Below, piece after piece: positions 1-8,800 of a stretch of 16,629 bases of DNA. How positions within the stretch are numbered: position 1 is the stretch's first letter; each line of letters starts with the position of its first letter. Origin of the DNA: Deltaproteobacteria bacterium (GTDB lineage: Bacteria; Lernaellota; Lernaellaia; JACKCT01); assembly GCA_020633895.1 (NCBI GenBank), contig JACKCT010000031.1, forward strand, positions 1 through 16,629, written 5' to 3'. The notes under the pieces are model-generated. The model searched no databases. It was not told the DNA's origin and worked only from the letters and a program-made list of their open reading frames with translations. A program made the position numbers and the translations under genes.

Positions 1-1
1 C

Positions 2-55
2 GTCAGGGAGCGGGTTGGTCCAACTTGGCGATACGAATTCGGCGTCGTGCGATGA
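2..55 (+). CDS. Possible C-terminal tail of an upstream gene (partial)
   Basis: Frame 2 is open from the window edge to a TGA at 53-55 and would end in ...WRYEFGVVR. Only about 17 residues are visible, so no family can be named. The main support is context: the palindromic repeat starting at 55 overlaps the stop codon by one base, and elements of this type typically lie directly after a gene. Seventeen open codons in GC-rich DNA can arise by chance, so this is a weak call. Confidence 0.22.
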   Translation, partial: VRERVGPTWRYEFGVVR

Positions 56-140
56 CAGAGCCGCGCGTGTAAGCAAGCGGCCCAAAACGTCCGTTAAGTC
101 GAACTGCTCGACAACCCCTCCCTTACGGTCGGGGCTCTGT
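55..140. repeat. REP-like palindromic element, family A copy 1
   Basis: The ends form a perfect 8-bp inverted repeat: ACAGAGCC at 55-62 and GGCTCTGT at 133-140. Inside, GCCGC (60-64) can pair with GCGGC (77-81), and CCCC at 115-118 with GGGG at 131-134. The same end signature (CAGAGCCGCGC... and ...CCTCCCT-AC-GGTCGGGGCTCTG) recurs at 13928-14052 with a different and longer centre. It lies outside recognisable coding sequence. It resembles dispersed REP/BIME-type elements, some of which are moved by Y1 transposases of the RAYT group; no such transposase is in the window. Confidence 0.7.
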
Positions 141-221
141 TGGATTGCCCGCCCTTGCCCCCCGCCCCATGACGCCGCCGAAAAAATGTGGCACACAAGG
201 GCATCGTCCCACGGGAGCGCC

Positions 222-1844
222 ATGACCACCCAAATCGCCGCCGCCGTCCGCCGATCCGCGCCGCCGCCCACGTGGCGGGAGATGCGTCCGGGGGAGCGGG
301 TCGCGGCGCTGGCCCTCTACCTTCTCGCGCTGGGAACGCACCTCCTGCCCGAGTACGGCAACCATGTTGTCCGCCAAAATCCCCATTTAATTCCATTGGT
401 TCCGTTGCTTTTTGTCGGCGCGCTGGTGGTCCGCCAGCGGCTGCGGGCCTCAAGCGCCGGGCGCGTGGCGGTGCGTTTGTGGCAGGTGGTCTACTACGGC
501 CTGCTGGCCGTCTACATGGCGTTTTTGACCTACGGCCTCGCGGTGCTCGATTGGTGGCTGCCGTGGGTGTTGATGGCGTGGGCGCCGGCGGCGGCCTTGT
601 GGATTCGGTTGGGGCGGGGTCGGTGGTACTTGGCGGCCCATATCCTGGTGGTCGCGCCGGTCTTCCTTTTGGTCGCCAGGCACACCCCGGCTCCGGCGTG
701 GACGGTCGGCGCGGTGTACGTGGTCTATGCCTCGCTGATCGGCGGGGCGGTCGCGTGGCCTCGGGTGTCGCGGTTCGTCGGCGGGCTGCCGGTGGTGTTC
801 CTCGTCGCCGGGACGATTCTCTATGCGACGCTCTATGCCCGCTACCAGGGCGTCTATCCCGACCGCATCCCCGAGATCACGGCCCAGCCGGGGGTGCGTC
901 TGGTGTATGACTATCGGGAGGACGCCGATGGGAAGGTCGGCTCCCATTTCATGTTCGCCGCCAAATTGGGCGACGGCTACCTGCTCGGCCCTCACGATCC
1001 CCAGGAGCATTTCGTTTATTTGTCGCGCGCGAACCCGGCCGCGCCGTGGAACGTCGAGCGGGAGCACATCTGGACGCGGGCGGGGGACATGGCGGTCTAC
1101 GACCCGGCCGATCCCAACGTGGCCTACGTCGGCGGCTGGGGGACGTTGTTCAAATTGGCGACGGATCCTTTCCGCATCGTCCATCGGATTGAGGTCGGCG
1201 CGGGGATGCTCAACACCCTAGCGCTGGACGCGGACGGGCGGCGACTGATCGCGTCTCAGGACGGCGGGCGAACGGTGTGGCGGTTTGATTTGGACAATCC
1301 GACCGATGTGGTCGAATCGGAGGCGATCCCGGAGAATCTACGGCTATTCGACGCGGATGTGGACGGGGTGCGCGGGCGGTTTTACGTGAACGCGATGGGC
1401 CTGGACGGCAATGTGATCTTCGAGGGCAACCTGGACACGATGCGCCTGACGCGCTCCCTCGCGCTGCCGGACGTCCATGGTTGGTTCTTCGCGGTTGATC
1501 CGGCGGCGCGCCGGGCGTACGTCTTCGGCAGTTTTTCCGGCGAGATGGTGACGGTCGACCTGGAGCAGTGGGCCGAGGTGCGTCGCACGCGTTTGGGCAG
1601 CGGCATCCGCAACGGAACCTGGGACGCGAAGCGGGGATTGCTCTATATTTCCCGCTATCTCAACGGCGAAATCATCGTTTACGATCCGAAAGACGACGCC
1701 GTTATCAAGAAACTCGAGGTCGGTCCCGTGGCCCGACATCTGAGCTTGACGCCGGACGGCGACCGCCTGGTGGTGCGCACGGCGGCGGGGATTTTCGAGG
1801 TGGATTTGGAAGCGGCGCTGACCCGGCGATCGGAAAAGCCTTGA
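222..1844 (+). CDS. 7-TM membrane protein with C-terminal periplasmic beta-propeller, function unknown
   Basis: 540 residues from the ATG at 222, chosen because GGGAG (213-217) lies just upstream and residues before it look non-coding; the frame is open upstream to a TTG at 15 and an ATG at 186. About seven hydrophobic helices are visible at roughly 27-43, 55-70, 86-107, 111-130, 136-152, 160-179 and 188-205. With Arg-rich residues before the first helix, the N-terminus should be cytoplasmic and the rest periplasmic. Residues from about 225 show repeated WD40/YVTN-like blade patterns, such as LALDADGRRLIASQDGG, FFAVDPAARRAYVFGSFSG and LSLTPDGDRLVVRTAAG. I do not recognise a named family. A sensor or a scaffold role is possible, but the sequence shows no catalytic motif. 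The next gene starts 79 nt downstream on the same strand, so co-transcription is plausible. Confidence 0.85.
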   Translation: MTTQIAAAVRRSAPPPTWREMRPGERVAALALYLLALGTHLLPEYGNHVVRQNPHLIPLVPLLFVGALVVRQRLRASSAGRVAVRLWQVVYYGLLAVYMAFLTYGLAVLDWWLPWVLMAWAPAAALWIRLGRGRWYLAAHILVVAPVFLLVARHTPAPAWTVGAVYVVYASLIGGAVAWPRVSRFVGGLPVVFLVAGTILYATLYARYQGVYPDRIPEITAQPGVRLVYDYREDADGKVGSHFMFAAKLGDGYLLGPHDPQEHFVYLSRANPAAPWNVEREHIWTRAGDMAVYDPADPNVAYVGGWGTLFKLATDPFRIVHRIEVGAGMLNTLALDADGRRLIASQDGGRTVWRFDLDNPTDVVESEAIPENLRLFDADVDGVRGRFYVNAMGLDGNVIFEGNLDTMRLTRSLALPDVHGWFFAVDPAARRAYVFGSFSGEMVTVDLEQWAEVRRTRLGSGIRNGTWDAKRGLLYISRYLNGEIIVYDPKDDAVIKKLEVGPVARHLSLTPDGDRLVVRTAAGIFEVDLEAALTRRSEKP

Positions 1845-1923
1845 CGGGGCTTGAAACCTCGGTGAAATCAAGGGTTCATCGTTCAGAGTGCGCGTGAGAC
1901 GCGCGAAAGTTCGGACGCATTCG

Positions 1924-3372
1924 ATGAATGTTTTATTGCTGGCGCCGCCTTGGGGCGAAATTTACGGTCGATTCCGGTCGGTGACGCGGTCGCTGAACCT
2001 GAATCCGCCGCTGAACCTGGCGTACCTGGCCGCCGCTCTCAAGGACGCGGGGCACAACCCGTTCATCTGCGATCTGGAATTCGAGCCGCGCCGCATCGAT
2101 GTGCTCAAGAAGCTGATCCACGACCACCAGCCGGATCTGGTCGGCCTGACGGTCACGACGCCGATGATGCCGATCATCGTCCGGCTGGCCGCCGCGATCA
2201 AAAGCCTGGGCGTGCCGGTGGTCATCGGCGGGCCCCACGTCTCCCTGGTTCGCGGCGAGGCGTTGGAGCAATGTCCGCAAGCGGATTTCGGCGTGCTGGG
2301 CGAGGCGGAGGAAAACTTCGCGCGCATCATCTCGGCTTTGGGCCGCGGCGAATCCCTCGAAGGCCTGTCCGGCGCGCTATTGCGCGAGGTGCCGGACAAC
2401 GGCGCGACGTTGCCGCTGGCGCCGGATCTGGACGCGCTGCCCGAGCCCTATTATCCGGGCATCGATTTTCGCAACTACCCCTGGAGCGTCAAAGGCAAGG
2501 GCCAGGTGCCCACGCGGACCATCATGACCAGTCGCGGCTGCCCCTTCCAATGCGTATTTTGCGGCATCGAGAATTTGACCGGCCGTGGCGTGCGTTTTCG
2601 CACCGAGGCGATGGTGGTCGACGAGATGGAGCGGGCCGTGCGCGAGTCGCCGGTGCGCCACTTTGTGTTCGTCGACGATCTGCTGACGCTGCGGCGCAAG
2701 CGCATCATGGCGCTGTGCGAGGAACTGGCCAAGAGAGACTTGCCGATCACCTGGGAGGGCGACACCCGCGCCGACTCGGTGGACGAGGAACTTCTGAGCG
2801 CCATGTCGCGCGCCGGATGCACCCGCGTCAACTTCGGCATCGAGTCCGGCGACCAGGAAATCCTCGACGGCCTGCGCAAGAAGCTCAAGCTGCCCAAGGT
2901 GGTCGAGGCCTTTCGCATGGCCAAGAAATTCGGCCTGGACACGCGCGGCACCGCCATGATCGGCAACCCGGGCGACACCCGCGAGACCATCGACGCGACG
3001 ATCCGCTTCATGGGCGGCCTCAAAAACCTGGACCAGCCCTATCTGTCCATCGCCCAGCCGTACCCCGGCACGGAACTGCGTCGCATCGCTTTGTCCGGCG
3101 AGAGCAACCTGCGCGTCGTCGACGGCCAGCTCGACCGGATGCGCCGCTACGGCGGGGCGGTCATGTACGTCGGCGACATTTCCCCCGAGGAATTGGTCAA
3201 GCTGCAACGCCGCGCCCTGCTGCGCATGTACCTGCGGCCGCGACGCATCTGGTACAACCTCATGCGCTCGTCCCTGCGCTCCGGCGTGAGCATGGCCATC
3301 GCCTTCGCCGCCGGCGTCCTGCTCCCCGCGCCGAATTATCAGAAAGACGAAAGCGTCATCGACTTCGCCTAG
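1924..3372 (+). CDS. B12-binding domain radical SAM protein
   Basis: 482 residues. The N-terminal part (about 1-150) matches the cobalamin-binding Rossmann domain of BchE-like radical SAM proteins: MNVLLLAPPW start, PPLNLAYLAAALKDAGH, PDLVGLTVTT, VVIGGPHVSL and the DFGVLGEAEENF segment. The radical SAM core follows, with the CxxxCxxC cluster motif at C206, C210 and C213 (SRGCPFQCVFCG), which binds the [4Fe-4S] cluster that cleaves S-adenosylmethionine. Later core features include FVDD, NFGIESGD and TAMIGNPGDTRETID. The substrate is unknown; relatives methylate, cyclise or otherwise modify lipids, pigments and cofactors. The ATG at 1924 starts directly at the conserved domain, although its ribosome binding site is weak (GGA at 1914-1916). 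An in-frame GTG at 1888 adds 12 residues and has no better site. A hydrophobic segment near 455-467 (AIAFAAGVLLPAP) might touch the membrane. Confidence 0.9.
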   Translation: MNVLLLAPPWGEIYGRFRSVTRSLNLNPPLNLAYLAAALKDAGHNPFICDLEFEPRRIDVLKKLIHDHQPDLVGLTVTTPMMPIIVRLAAAIKSLGVPVVIGGPHVSLVRGEALEQCPQADFGVLGEAEENFARIISALGRGESLEGLSGALLREVPDNGATLPLAPDLDALPEPYYPGIDFRNYPWSVKGKGQVPTRTIMTSRGCPFQCVFCGIENLTGRGVRFRTEAMVVDEMERAVRESPVRHFVFVDDLLTLRRKRIMALCEELAKRDLPITWEGDTRADSVDEELLSAMSRAGCTRVNFGIESGDQEILDGLRKKLKLPKVVEAFRMAKKFGLDTRGTAMIGNPGDTRETIDATIRFMGGLKNLDQPYLSIAQPYPGTELRRIALSGESNLRVVDGQLDRMRRYGGAVMYVGDISPEELVKLQRRALLRMYLRPRRIWYNLMRSSLRSGVSMAIAFAAGVLLPAPNYQKDESVIDFA

Positions 3373-3386
3373 TGGGCGCATTCCGT

Positions 3387-3486
3387 CGGGTGCCGCACTT
3401 TAGCGAGGGCGAAGCCCGAGAGAAGGTGTGAACATCGGAAAAGCACACCTTTCCATTGCTCGTGCAATGTAAAAGTGTGGCACCCG
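3387..3486. repeat. REP-like palindromic element, family B copy 1
   Basis: A 100-nt imperfect palindrome between two rightward genes. The outer stem pairs CGGGTGCCGCACTT (3387-3400) with AAGTGTGGCACCCG (3473-3486), 13 of 14 positions. Three inner hairpins follow: GGGC-GAA-GCCC (3407-3417), AAGGTGTG (3423-3430) with CACACCTT (3444-3451), and CATTGC-TCGT-GCAATG (3454-3469). The whole could fold as a cloverleaf in single-stranded DNA or RNA. A related copy lies at 5114-5204. Because it follows a stop codon it may also act as a transcript end or mRNA stabiliser; that is inference. Confidence 0.82.
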
Positions 3487-3577
3487 GGTGATGCTCAAGC
3501 GCTCCGCTCTTCCCTCGAAAACGCGCCAATGATATGCATGAAGACCGTTAAGAACCCGCGAAAACCACGGAGACCCC

Positions 3578-5089
3578 ATGGACCGCACGCTCGAAGAAAC
3601 CTACGACGGCCTGATGGCCGACACCAAAGAGATCGCCGATCTGCATCACGTTTCCGAGATCCTGGAATGGGATCAGGAGGTGATGATGCCGCCCAGGGGC
3701 ATCGAGGCCCGCTCGCGCCAGGTCGCGCTGATCGCCGGCGTCATGCACCAGCGCTCCACCGACCCGCGTCGCGGCAATTGGATCGCCGAGTTGGAGGCGC
3801 GCTCGGGCGAACTGAATGACGAGCAAAAGGCGGTCCTGCGAGAGATCAAGCGCGACTACGAAATGTCGACCAAGCTGCCGCCGGATCTGGTGCAGGAAAT
3901 CTCGCGCACCACGTCCATCGCCCACAACGAATGGATCAAGTCCCGCGCGCAGAAGGATTTCTCGATTTTCGCGCCCCATCTGGAGACGATCGTCGGGTTG
4001 AAAAAACGTGTCGCCGAAATCTGGGGCTATGCCGAGACGCCCTACGACGCGCTGCTCAACGCCTACGAGCCCGGGGCGACGACCGCGTCCATCGGCAAGC
4101 GTCTGGGCGAGCTGCGCGAAAAGCTGGTGCCTTGGGTGGAGAAGATCGCGGCGGCCCCGGCGCCCCGGCGGGATTTTCTGACGAAGAATTTCCCGATCGA
4201 GCAGCAGAAAAAACTGGCCCGCGCGGCGATGGAGGTCATCGGGTTCAACACGGACGGCGGACGCCTGGACATCGCGGTGCATCCGTTTTGTACGGGCACC
4301 GGCGGAGATGTGCGGCTGACGACGCGCTATTTCGAGAATGAGCCGTTCGCGTCGTTTTACGGCGTGCTGCACGAGGCCGGACACGGGTTGTACGAGCAGG
4401 GTCTGCGCGAGGACGCGTTGGGCACGCCGCTGGGCTGGTCGTCGACCATGGCGATTCACGAGTCCCAATCGCGCATGTGGGAAAACGAGATTGGCCGCTC
4501 GCGAGCGTTTCTCAAGTTCTTCGAATCCCGTCTGCAGGAAGCCTATCCGACGCAGCTATCCGGCGTGTCCATCGACGAACTTTACGCGGCGATCAACCAT
4601 GTGGAGCCGTCGCTGATTCGCGTGGAGGCGGACGAAGTGACCTACGGCCTGCACATCGCGCTGCGTTTCGAGATCGAGCGGGATCTGCTCTCCGGGGAGC
4701 TGTCGGTATCCGACTTGCCGGCCGCGTGGAATAAGAAGGTGGAGGAATACCTGGGCATCACGCCGAAAGACGACGCGGAAGGGTGCCTGCAGGATGTGCA
4801 TTGGTCGATCGGGGCCCTGGGCTATTTCCCCAGCTACGCCCTGGGCAGCCTGAACGCGGCGCAGTTTTTCGCCAAGCTGCGCGAGGACGTCGGCGACGTG
4901 GACGGCAAGATCGAGGCGGGGGACTTCGGCGAAATCCTGGAATGGCTGCATACCAATATCCACCGCCACGGCCGCCGCTACCTGCCCGACGAACTGGTCG
5001 AGCACGTCACCGGCAAGCCGCCCGCGGCGGACGATTTCATGACCTACGTGGCGGAGAAGTTCGGGCCGATTTACGGGATTTCGTCGTAA
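3578..5089 (+). CDS. M32 family metallocarboxypeptidase (carboxypeptidase Taq type)
   Basis: 503 residues, the usual length for this family. These are cytoplasmic metal-dependent carboxypeptidases, removing residues one at a time from peptide C-termini. The zinc-binding HExxH is HEAGH, with H265, E266 and H269. The third ligand is E295 in IHESQSRMWEN, at the spacing typical of M32 enzymes. Further family signatures are DVRLTTRY just before the active site, FYGVLHEAGHGLYEQG around it, and the IRVEADEVTYGLH block. No signal peptide is present. The ATG at 3578 is preceded by GGAGA (3569-3573). Family B palindromic repeats lie on both sides, 91 nt before the start codon and 24 nt after the stop, so the gene is probably transcribed alone. 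A role in peptide turnover is inferred from the family. Confidence 0.96.
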   Translation: MDRTLEETYDGLMADTKEIADLHHVSEILEWDQEVMMPPRGIEARSRQVALIAGVMHQRSTDPRRGNWIAELEARSGELNDEQKAVLREIKRDYEMSTKLPPDLVQEISRTTSIAHNEWIKSRAQKDFSIFAPHLETIVGLKKRVAEIWGYAETPYDALLNAYEPGATTASIGKRLGELREKLVPWVEKIAAAPAPRRDFLTKNFPIEQQKKLARAAMEVIGFNTDGGRLDIAVHPFCTGTGGDVRLTTRYFENEPFASFYGVLHEAGHGLYEQGLREDALGTPLGWSSTMAIHESQSRMWENEIGRSRAFLKFFESRLQEAYPTQLSGVSIDELYAAINHVEPSLIRVEADEVTYGLHIALRFEIERDLLSGELSVSDLPAAWNKKVEEYLGITPKDDAEGCLQDVHWSIGALGYFPSYALGSLNAAQFFAKLREDVGDVDGKIEAGDFGEILEWLHTNIHRHGRRYLPDELVEHVTGKPPAADDFMTYVAEKFGPIYGISS

Positions 5090-5113
5090 GGTGCGAGGAC
5101 GGGTGCCCCTCGC

Positions 5114-5204
5114 CGGGTGCCACACTTTCGCGAGAACGCAGTTCGAGAGAAGGTGTGATTTTCACATCCTCGCCCGACCTGGTCGTCCGAGAATGTGCCA
5201 CCCG
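5114..5204. repeat. REP-like palindromic element, family B copy 2
   Basis: A 91-nt relative of the element at 3387-3486, here between two convergent genes. The outer stem pairs CGGGTGCCACA (5114-5124) with TGTGCCACCCG (5194-5204), with one C-C mismatch. Inner hairpins are GAAC-GCA-GTTC (5134-5144), AGG+TGTGA (5151-5158) with TCACA+CCT (5162-5170, one bulged T), and a weak third one around CGACC/GGTCG (5175-5185). The segment GCGAG...CGAGAGAAGGTGTG is shared with the first copy at the same spacing, while the stem bases between differ in a compensatory way. Confidence 0.8.
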
Positions 5205-5207
5205 CGC

Positions 5208-5864
5208 TTATCGCTCCCACACGTTCATGACCACCGCGCGGACCTTGTCGATGTAGAGAATCTCCTTGCGCAGGGCCTTGGCCTGCTCCAGGCTTTCGAC
5301 CGGCCCGGACACGACCACCACCCCCAGATGCACTTCCACCTCCAGGTCCGCCATGCGCACGCCGGGCACCTGGGCCATGTTGCGTTTCACCTCTTTGGCG
5401 ATCGCCTGATCCTGGGCTACGTCGGCCAGGCCGCGCGTGTCGCCCCGAGGCATCGTCATTTTCAACGGCTTTTCGACACGAAGTTGATCGTGAACCCGCC
5501 ACACGCCCGGACTGGTTCGCGTAACGGCCAGGACGAGGTTGCGTTCGGCGATGGACCCCACGCGCCCGCGCACCAATACCTGGCCGTCGACGATGCGTGT
5601 CTCGATGTCCCGCGCTTGTAAGGTCTGCGTCGCTTGGTAGGCGTCGCGCAGGTTGCTCTTGATGGTCGAGTCGGGAACCAGGACGCGCGTCGACCCGTCG
5701 GGTAAGCGGCGCACCCGCACTTCCTCGCGCTCGGCGGCCCGTTCGACCGCCAAATCCTCGGAAGCCGAAGCGTTCTCTTGATTGGGAGTGGCGGCGTCGG
5801 GCCGGTTCATGGAGCACGCGCCGGTTGCCAACAGCAGGACCGCCACGACAAAGCGCGCGCGCAC
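5208..5864 (-). CDS. Lipoprotein with two BON domains
   Basis: 218 residues starting at a GTG. The N-terminus (MRARFVVAVLLLATGAC) is a lipoprotein signal peptide with the lipidated Cys at residue 17; the lipobox TGAC is slightly atypical. A charged linker follows, then two BON modules: one around 73-140 (STIKSNLRDAYQATQTLQAR ... VLVRGRVGSIAERNLVL) and one around 150-217 (DQAIAKEVKRNMAQVPGVR ... VVVVSGPVESLEQAKALRK). BON domains occur in OsmY and related periplasmic proteins and are thought to bind phospholipid or to hold membrane complexes. The GTG start shares its G with the TAG stop of the upstream DUF3604 gene (sequence TAGTG), so translation is probably coupled and the two products are likely made together. 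GAGG and GGGA within the upstream gene's last codons could serve as the ribosome binding site. Confidence 0.88.
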   Translation of the reverse strand: MRARFVVAVLLLATGACSMNRPDAATPNQENASASEDLAVERAAEREEVRVRRLPDGSTRVLVPDSTIKSNLRDAYQATQTLQARDIETRIVDGQVLVRGRVGSIAERNLVLAVTRTSPGVWRVHDQLRVEKPLKMTMPRGDTRGLADVAQDQAIAKEVKRNMAQVPGVRMADLEVEVHLGVVVVSGPVESLEQAKALRKEILYIDKVRAVVMNVWER

Positions 5865-8800
5865 TATTCCCGATCCTCGGCCGGAGCGTCACCGGGCGCC
5901 GGGGCGTCTTCGTAGCCCGATTCCTCCAGCGCGTCGGAGAGCGTTCGCAGCAGATCGTCCGACGACGGATAGGCGTCGTCCGTCGGTGTCGGCGTGGGCT
6001 CGACGATCGGCGCCGTTTCCACGCCCGGAATCGGCGTCGGGGTCCAGGCGGGGGTGGCCGTCGGCGAAGGCTCGGGTGTCGGCGTCGGGGTCGGCGGACG
6101 CGTTGTGGTGGTCGTCGGCCGGGACGTGGATGTGCTCGGGCGCGATGTCGATGTCGAAGTGGTCACAACTGCTTCTTCGATCGTCGTGGAAGTAGTCGTT
6201 GTCGTGACCGTCGTCGACGTGCTGGTCGCGGTTGTTACCGTTGTCGTGGTGCTTGTCGACGTCGAGGTCGATGTCGTGGTTGAGGTCGTCGACGTGGAAG
6301 ACGAGGTCGTCGTGGGTTCCGGCGTCGAAGTCGGCAGCGGCGCGTCAATGGGCGTCGGGGCCGGGGTGGGGGCCATGGAGGCGGGCATCGGGCCTTCCTC
6401 GGGCATCTCCATGATCGCCACGCGCGGGCTGGTGTAGGCGCCGATGTAGGCCTGGTAGAAGGTCAGCGCGTTGACCGGGCGGCCCGCCTCGTCGTTGCCG
6501 TCCCAGACCAATTGGCCGTAGCCCACGTCCCGCACGCCCTCGAGGAAGGTGCGCACCAGGCGGCCCTCGGTGTCGCGAATCGTCACGGTCACGTGGGAGC
6601 GCTCGGGCACGTAATAGCCCAGCAGCCACGACCCGTCCTCCCGATGCATCGCGGGCACGAGACCCGGCGCCGCGACCGGGCCGACGTAGCGGGTGTGCGT
6701 GCGGACTTCCGGTTCCTCGCCCTTTTTCTTGCTCGGGATCGTTTCGGTCGCGTCCTCGCGCAGCAGGTAATAGGCGGTCACGCCGGTGCCGTCGACGGGG
6801 CTGTCGCGAAACTCCACCGGGCCGACGGGGTAGTCCGCCGGGCCGACGGCCGCGTACCCGGCCGGGTCGCCGTCCCCGTCGTTGCCCATGCGCTTGAGCA
6901 GCGTCAGGCGGCTTTCGTTGGCGCCGGACGACGCGTTCCAGGACACCACGACGCCGTCGGGCAGGACCTTGGCGTCAAAATCGTCGATGCGGGCGTAGTC
7001 CGGATGCTGGAGGTAGAATGGGCTCGTCCACGCGATCTGGTCGTCGGCCTGCGTGAGACGAAGGTAGAGCACGGCGGGTTCGTCGAAGTGATCGTCGGTC
7101 CAACTGCCCGCGATGATGCGCCCCCGGGAAGGCAGCGCGGCGGTGTGGACCACCTGGCCGTTCTTGATGAAATCGATGTAGCGAATCGGCGCGGTGCCCG
7201 CCGCCTCGTATTTGATCGTGGGTTTTTTGACGAGCAGGGGATTGCGTCGCGGGCCCTGGCCGTCGATTTCCGCGGACAGCAGGATGCGCGCGCCGCTGGT
7301 GGCGTAGGTGCGTCCGCCGGCGATGGCGTCGAAGACGGTGCGTCGGGTCAGTGCGCCGACCTCGACGGCGGTCAGGCCGCCGGGATAGCGACCCCATCGC
7401 GCGATGCCCGGGCGCGTGTCGTGGGAATCGGAAGCGGCGACGAATCCCATATTGAACCCGGTGTCCAACGCGCGGGACACGGACCCGTGTTTGACGAACG
7501 GCTCCACGGGGCGGGGGGCGTCGGCGGACTCGCTGTCGCCGTGCCCCGAATAGACCTCGACACTGGGGGTGAGACCTCGGGGGAAGGCCTCCCATTCGTC
7601 GCCCATGCCCGGCGTGGCGCTGGTGTGGGGGATGAGGATGGCGCCCTCGGGCGGGAGCATGTCGGGCAGCAGGCGCTTGTCGCCGTGACCGCGCAGGAAG
7701 CCGCCGCTGGTTGCCGACCAGGAGTACGGCCGCGCGCCGTTGACGACGATTTCCCACAACTCGCGCGGCCCGCCGTCGGGCGGCTGGGGATGCACCGCGT
7801 CGCAGTTGTCGTAATAGATGATGCCGTGGCCGCCGAAGGAAAACTCCCAGGCCAGCAGCGTCGTGAATTTGCCCGGCTGCACCCGCGCTTCGCACAGGGC
7901 CTGGATGCGTCGCCATTCGTCCGCGGTGAGCTGCCATTCGTGATCGGACAGCGCCGCGAACGAGAGCGCCGCCGGACCGGCCGCCGTGTCGTAGAAAAAC
8001 TCCGGCGAATTCATGCCGTCCGAATACGCCGAGTGGCCGTGGATGTCGCCGAAATACACCCGGCGGTGGGGCCGTTCGATGGTGACGTGGATCGGATTCG
8101 AGATTTCGACCGGCAGACCGTTGCCCAGCTCAGCAACGATGTAGCGATAACCCGGCAGAGCGAATCGACCGGCGGGGACACTTGCGTAGGCCTCGCCGAT
8201 GGTCGCCTCGTCGGCGGGTTGGAAGGCGTCGGGTAGGGGCGCGGGCTCGGCCTCGGCGGTGTCGTCGTCGGTCGCCGTATCGTCATCGACGGCGGCGGGA
8301 GTCGCTTCCGGCGTTGGGGACAGTTCGGCGGCTTCGTCCGGCGCGGAGAGCATCGGCCGTTCCACATACTCCGCGAAACGCACCGTCGTCGGCTCATTCG
8401 GCTTGGCGATGTTGCCGAAGGCGTCGAAGAAGCGGACGGTGGCGTCAAAAGGCTCGTCCTTGCCCAGAGTCGACGGCGCGACCACTTCCGCCCGCACGGC
8501 CGTGTCGGCGACGACGTGCATCCCTTTGGCGATCGCCAGTCGTTCATATTGCTCGTCGCCGGTGGCGTCCAACAGGACGACCATGCGGAAGTCCTCGGCC
8601 AGGGCCTTGGGCGCGTCGAAGGTCGAGGTCGGTTCGCCTTCGCCGACAGGGGGTGTTTCGCCGAGGGTCACGACGATTTTGTCGCCCGCCCGCCAGACTT
8701 CCTTCGCCGAAATCTTTACCGTGCCCGGACGCAGCGGGATGTCGACCGTTGTCGCCTCCACCGGCTGTCCGTTGCGCGAGGCGCGGGCATAGCCGGGCGC

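Noticed and set aside
184-200. ATGTGGCACAC as a possible remnant of a family B repeat end
   Set aside because: Only about 8 bases match, the CACCCG end is missing and there is no partner arm nearby.
2377-3381. 334-codon antisense frame opposite the radical SAM gene
   Set aside because: Shadow frame; no ribosome binding site or domain.
1950-3431. Long open frame overlapping the radical SAM gene in another frame
   Set aside because: Its translation is Arg/Ala/Gly/Pro-rich with no domain, as expected for an off-frame reading of GC-rich coding DNA; the overlapping frame carries clear B12 and radical SAM motifs.
6090-6340. Repetitive GTCGTCGA-like stretch that resembles a satellite or CRISPR
   Set aside because: It encodes the Thr/Ser-rich stalk of the DUF3604 protein with irregular codon use; no regular repeat unit or spacer.
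6512-8236. 574-codon open frame antisense to the DUF3604 gene
   Set aside because: No recognisable domain, composition of a GC-rich shadow frame, and the opposite strand has an unmistakable PHP/DUF3604 gene.
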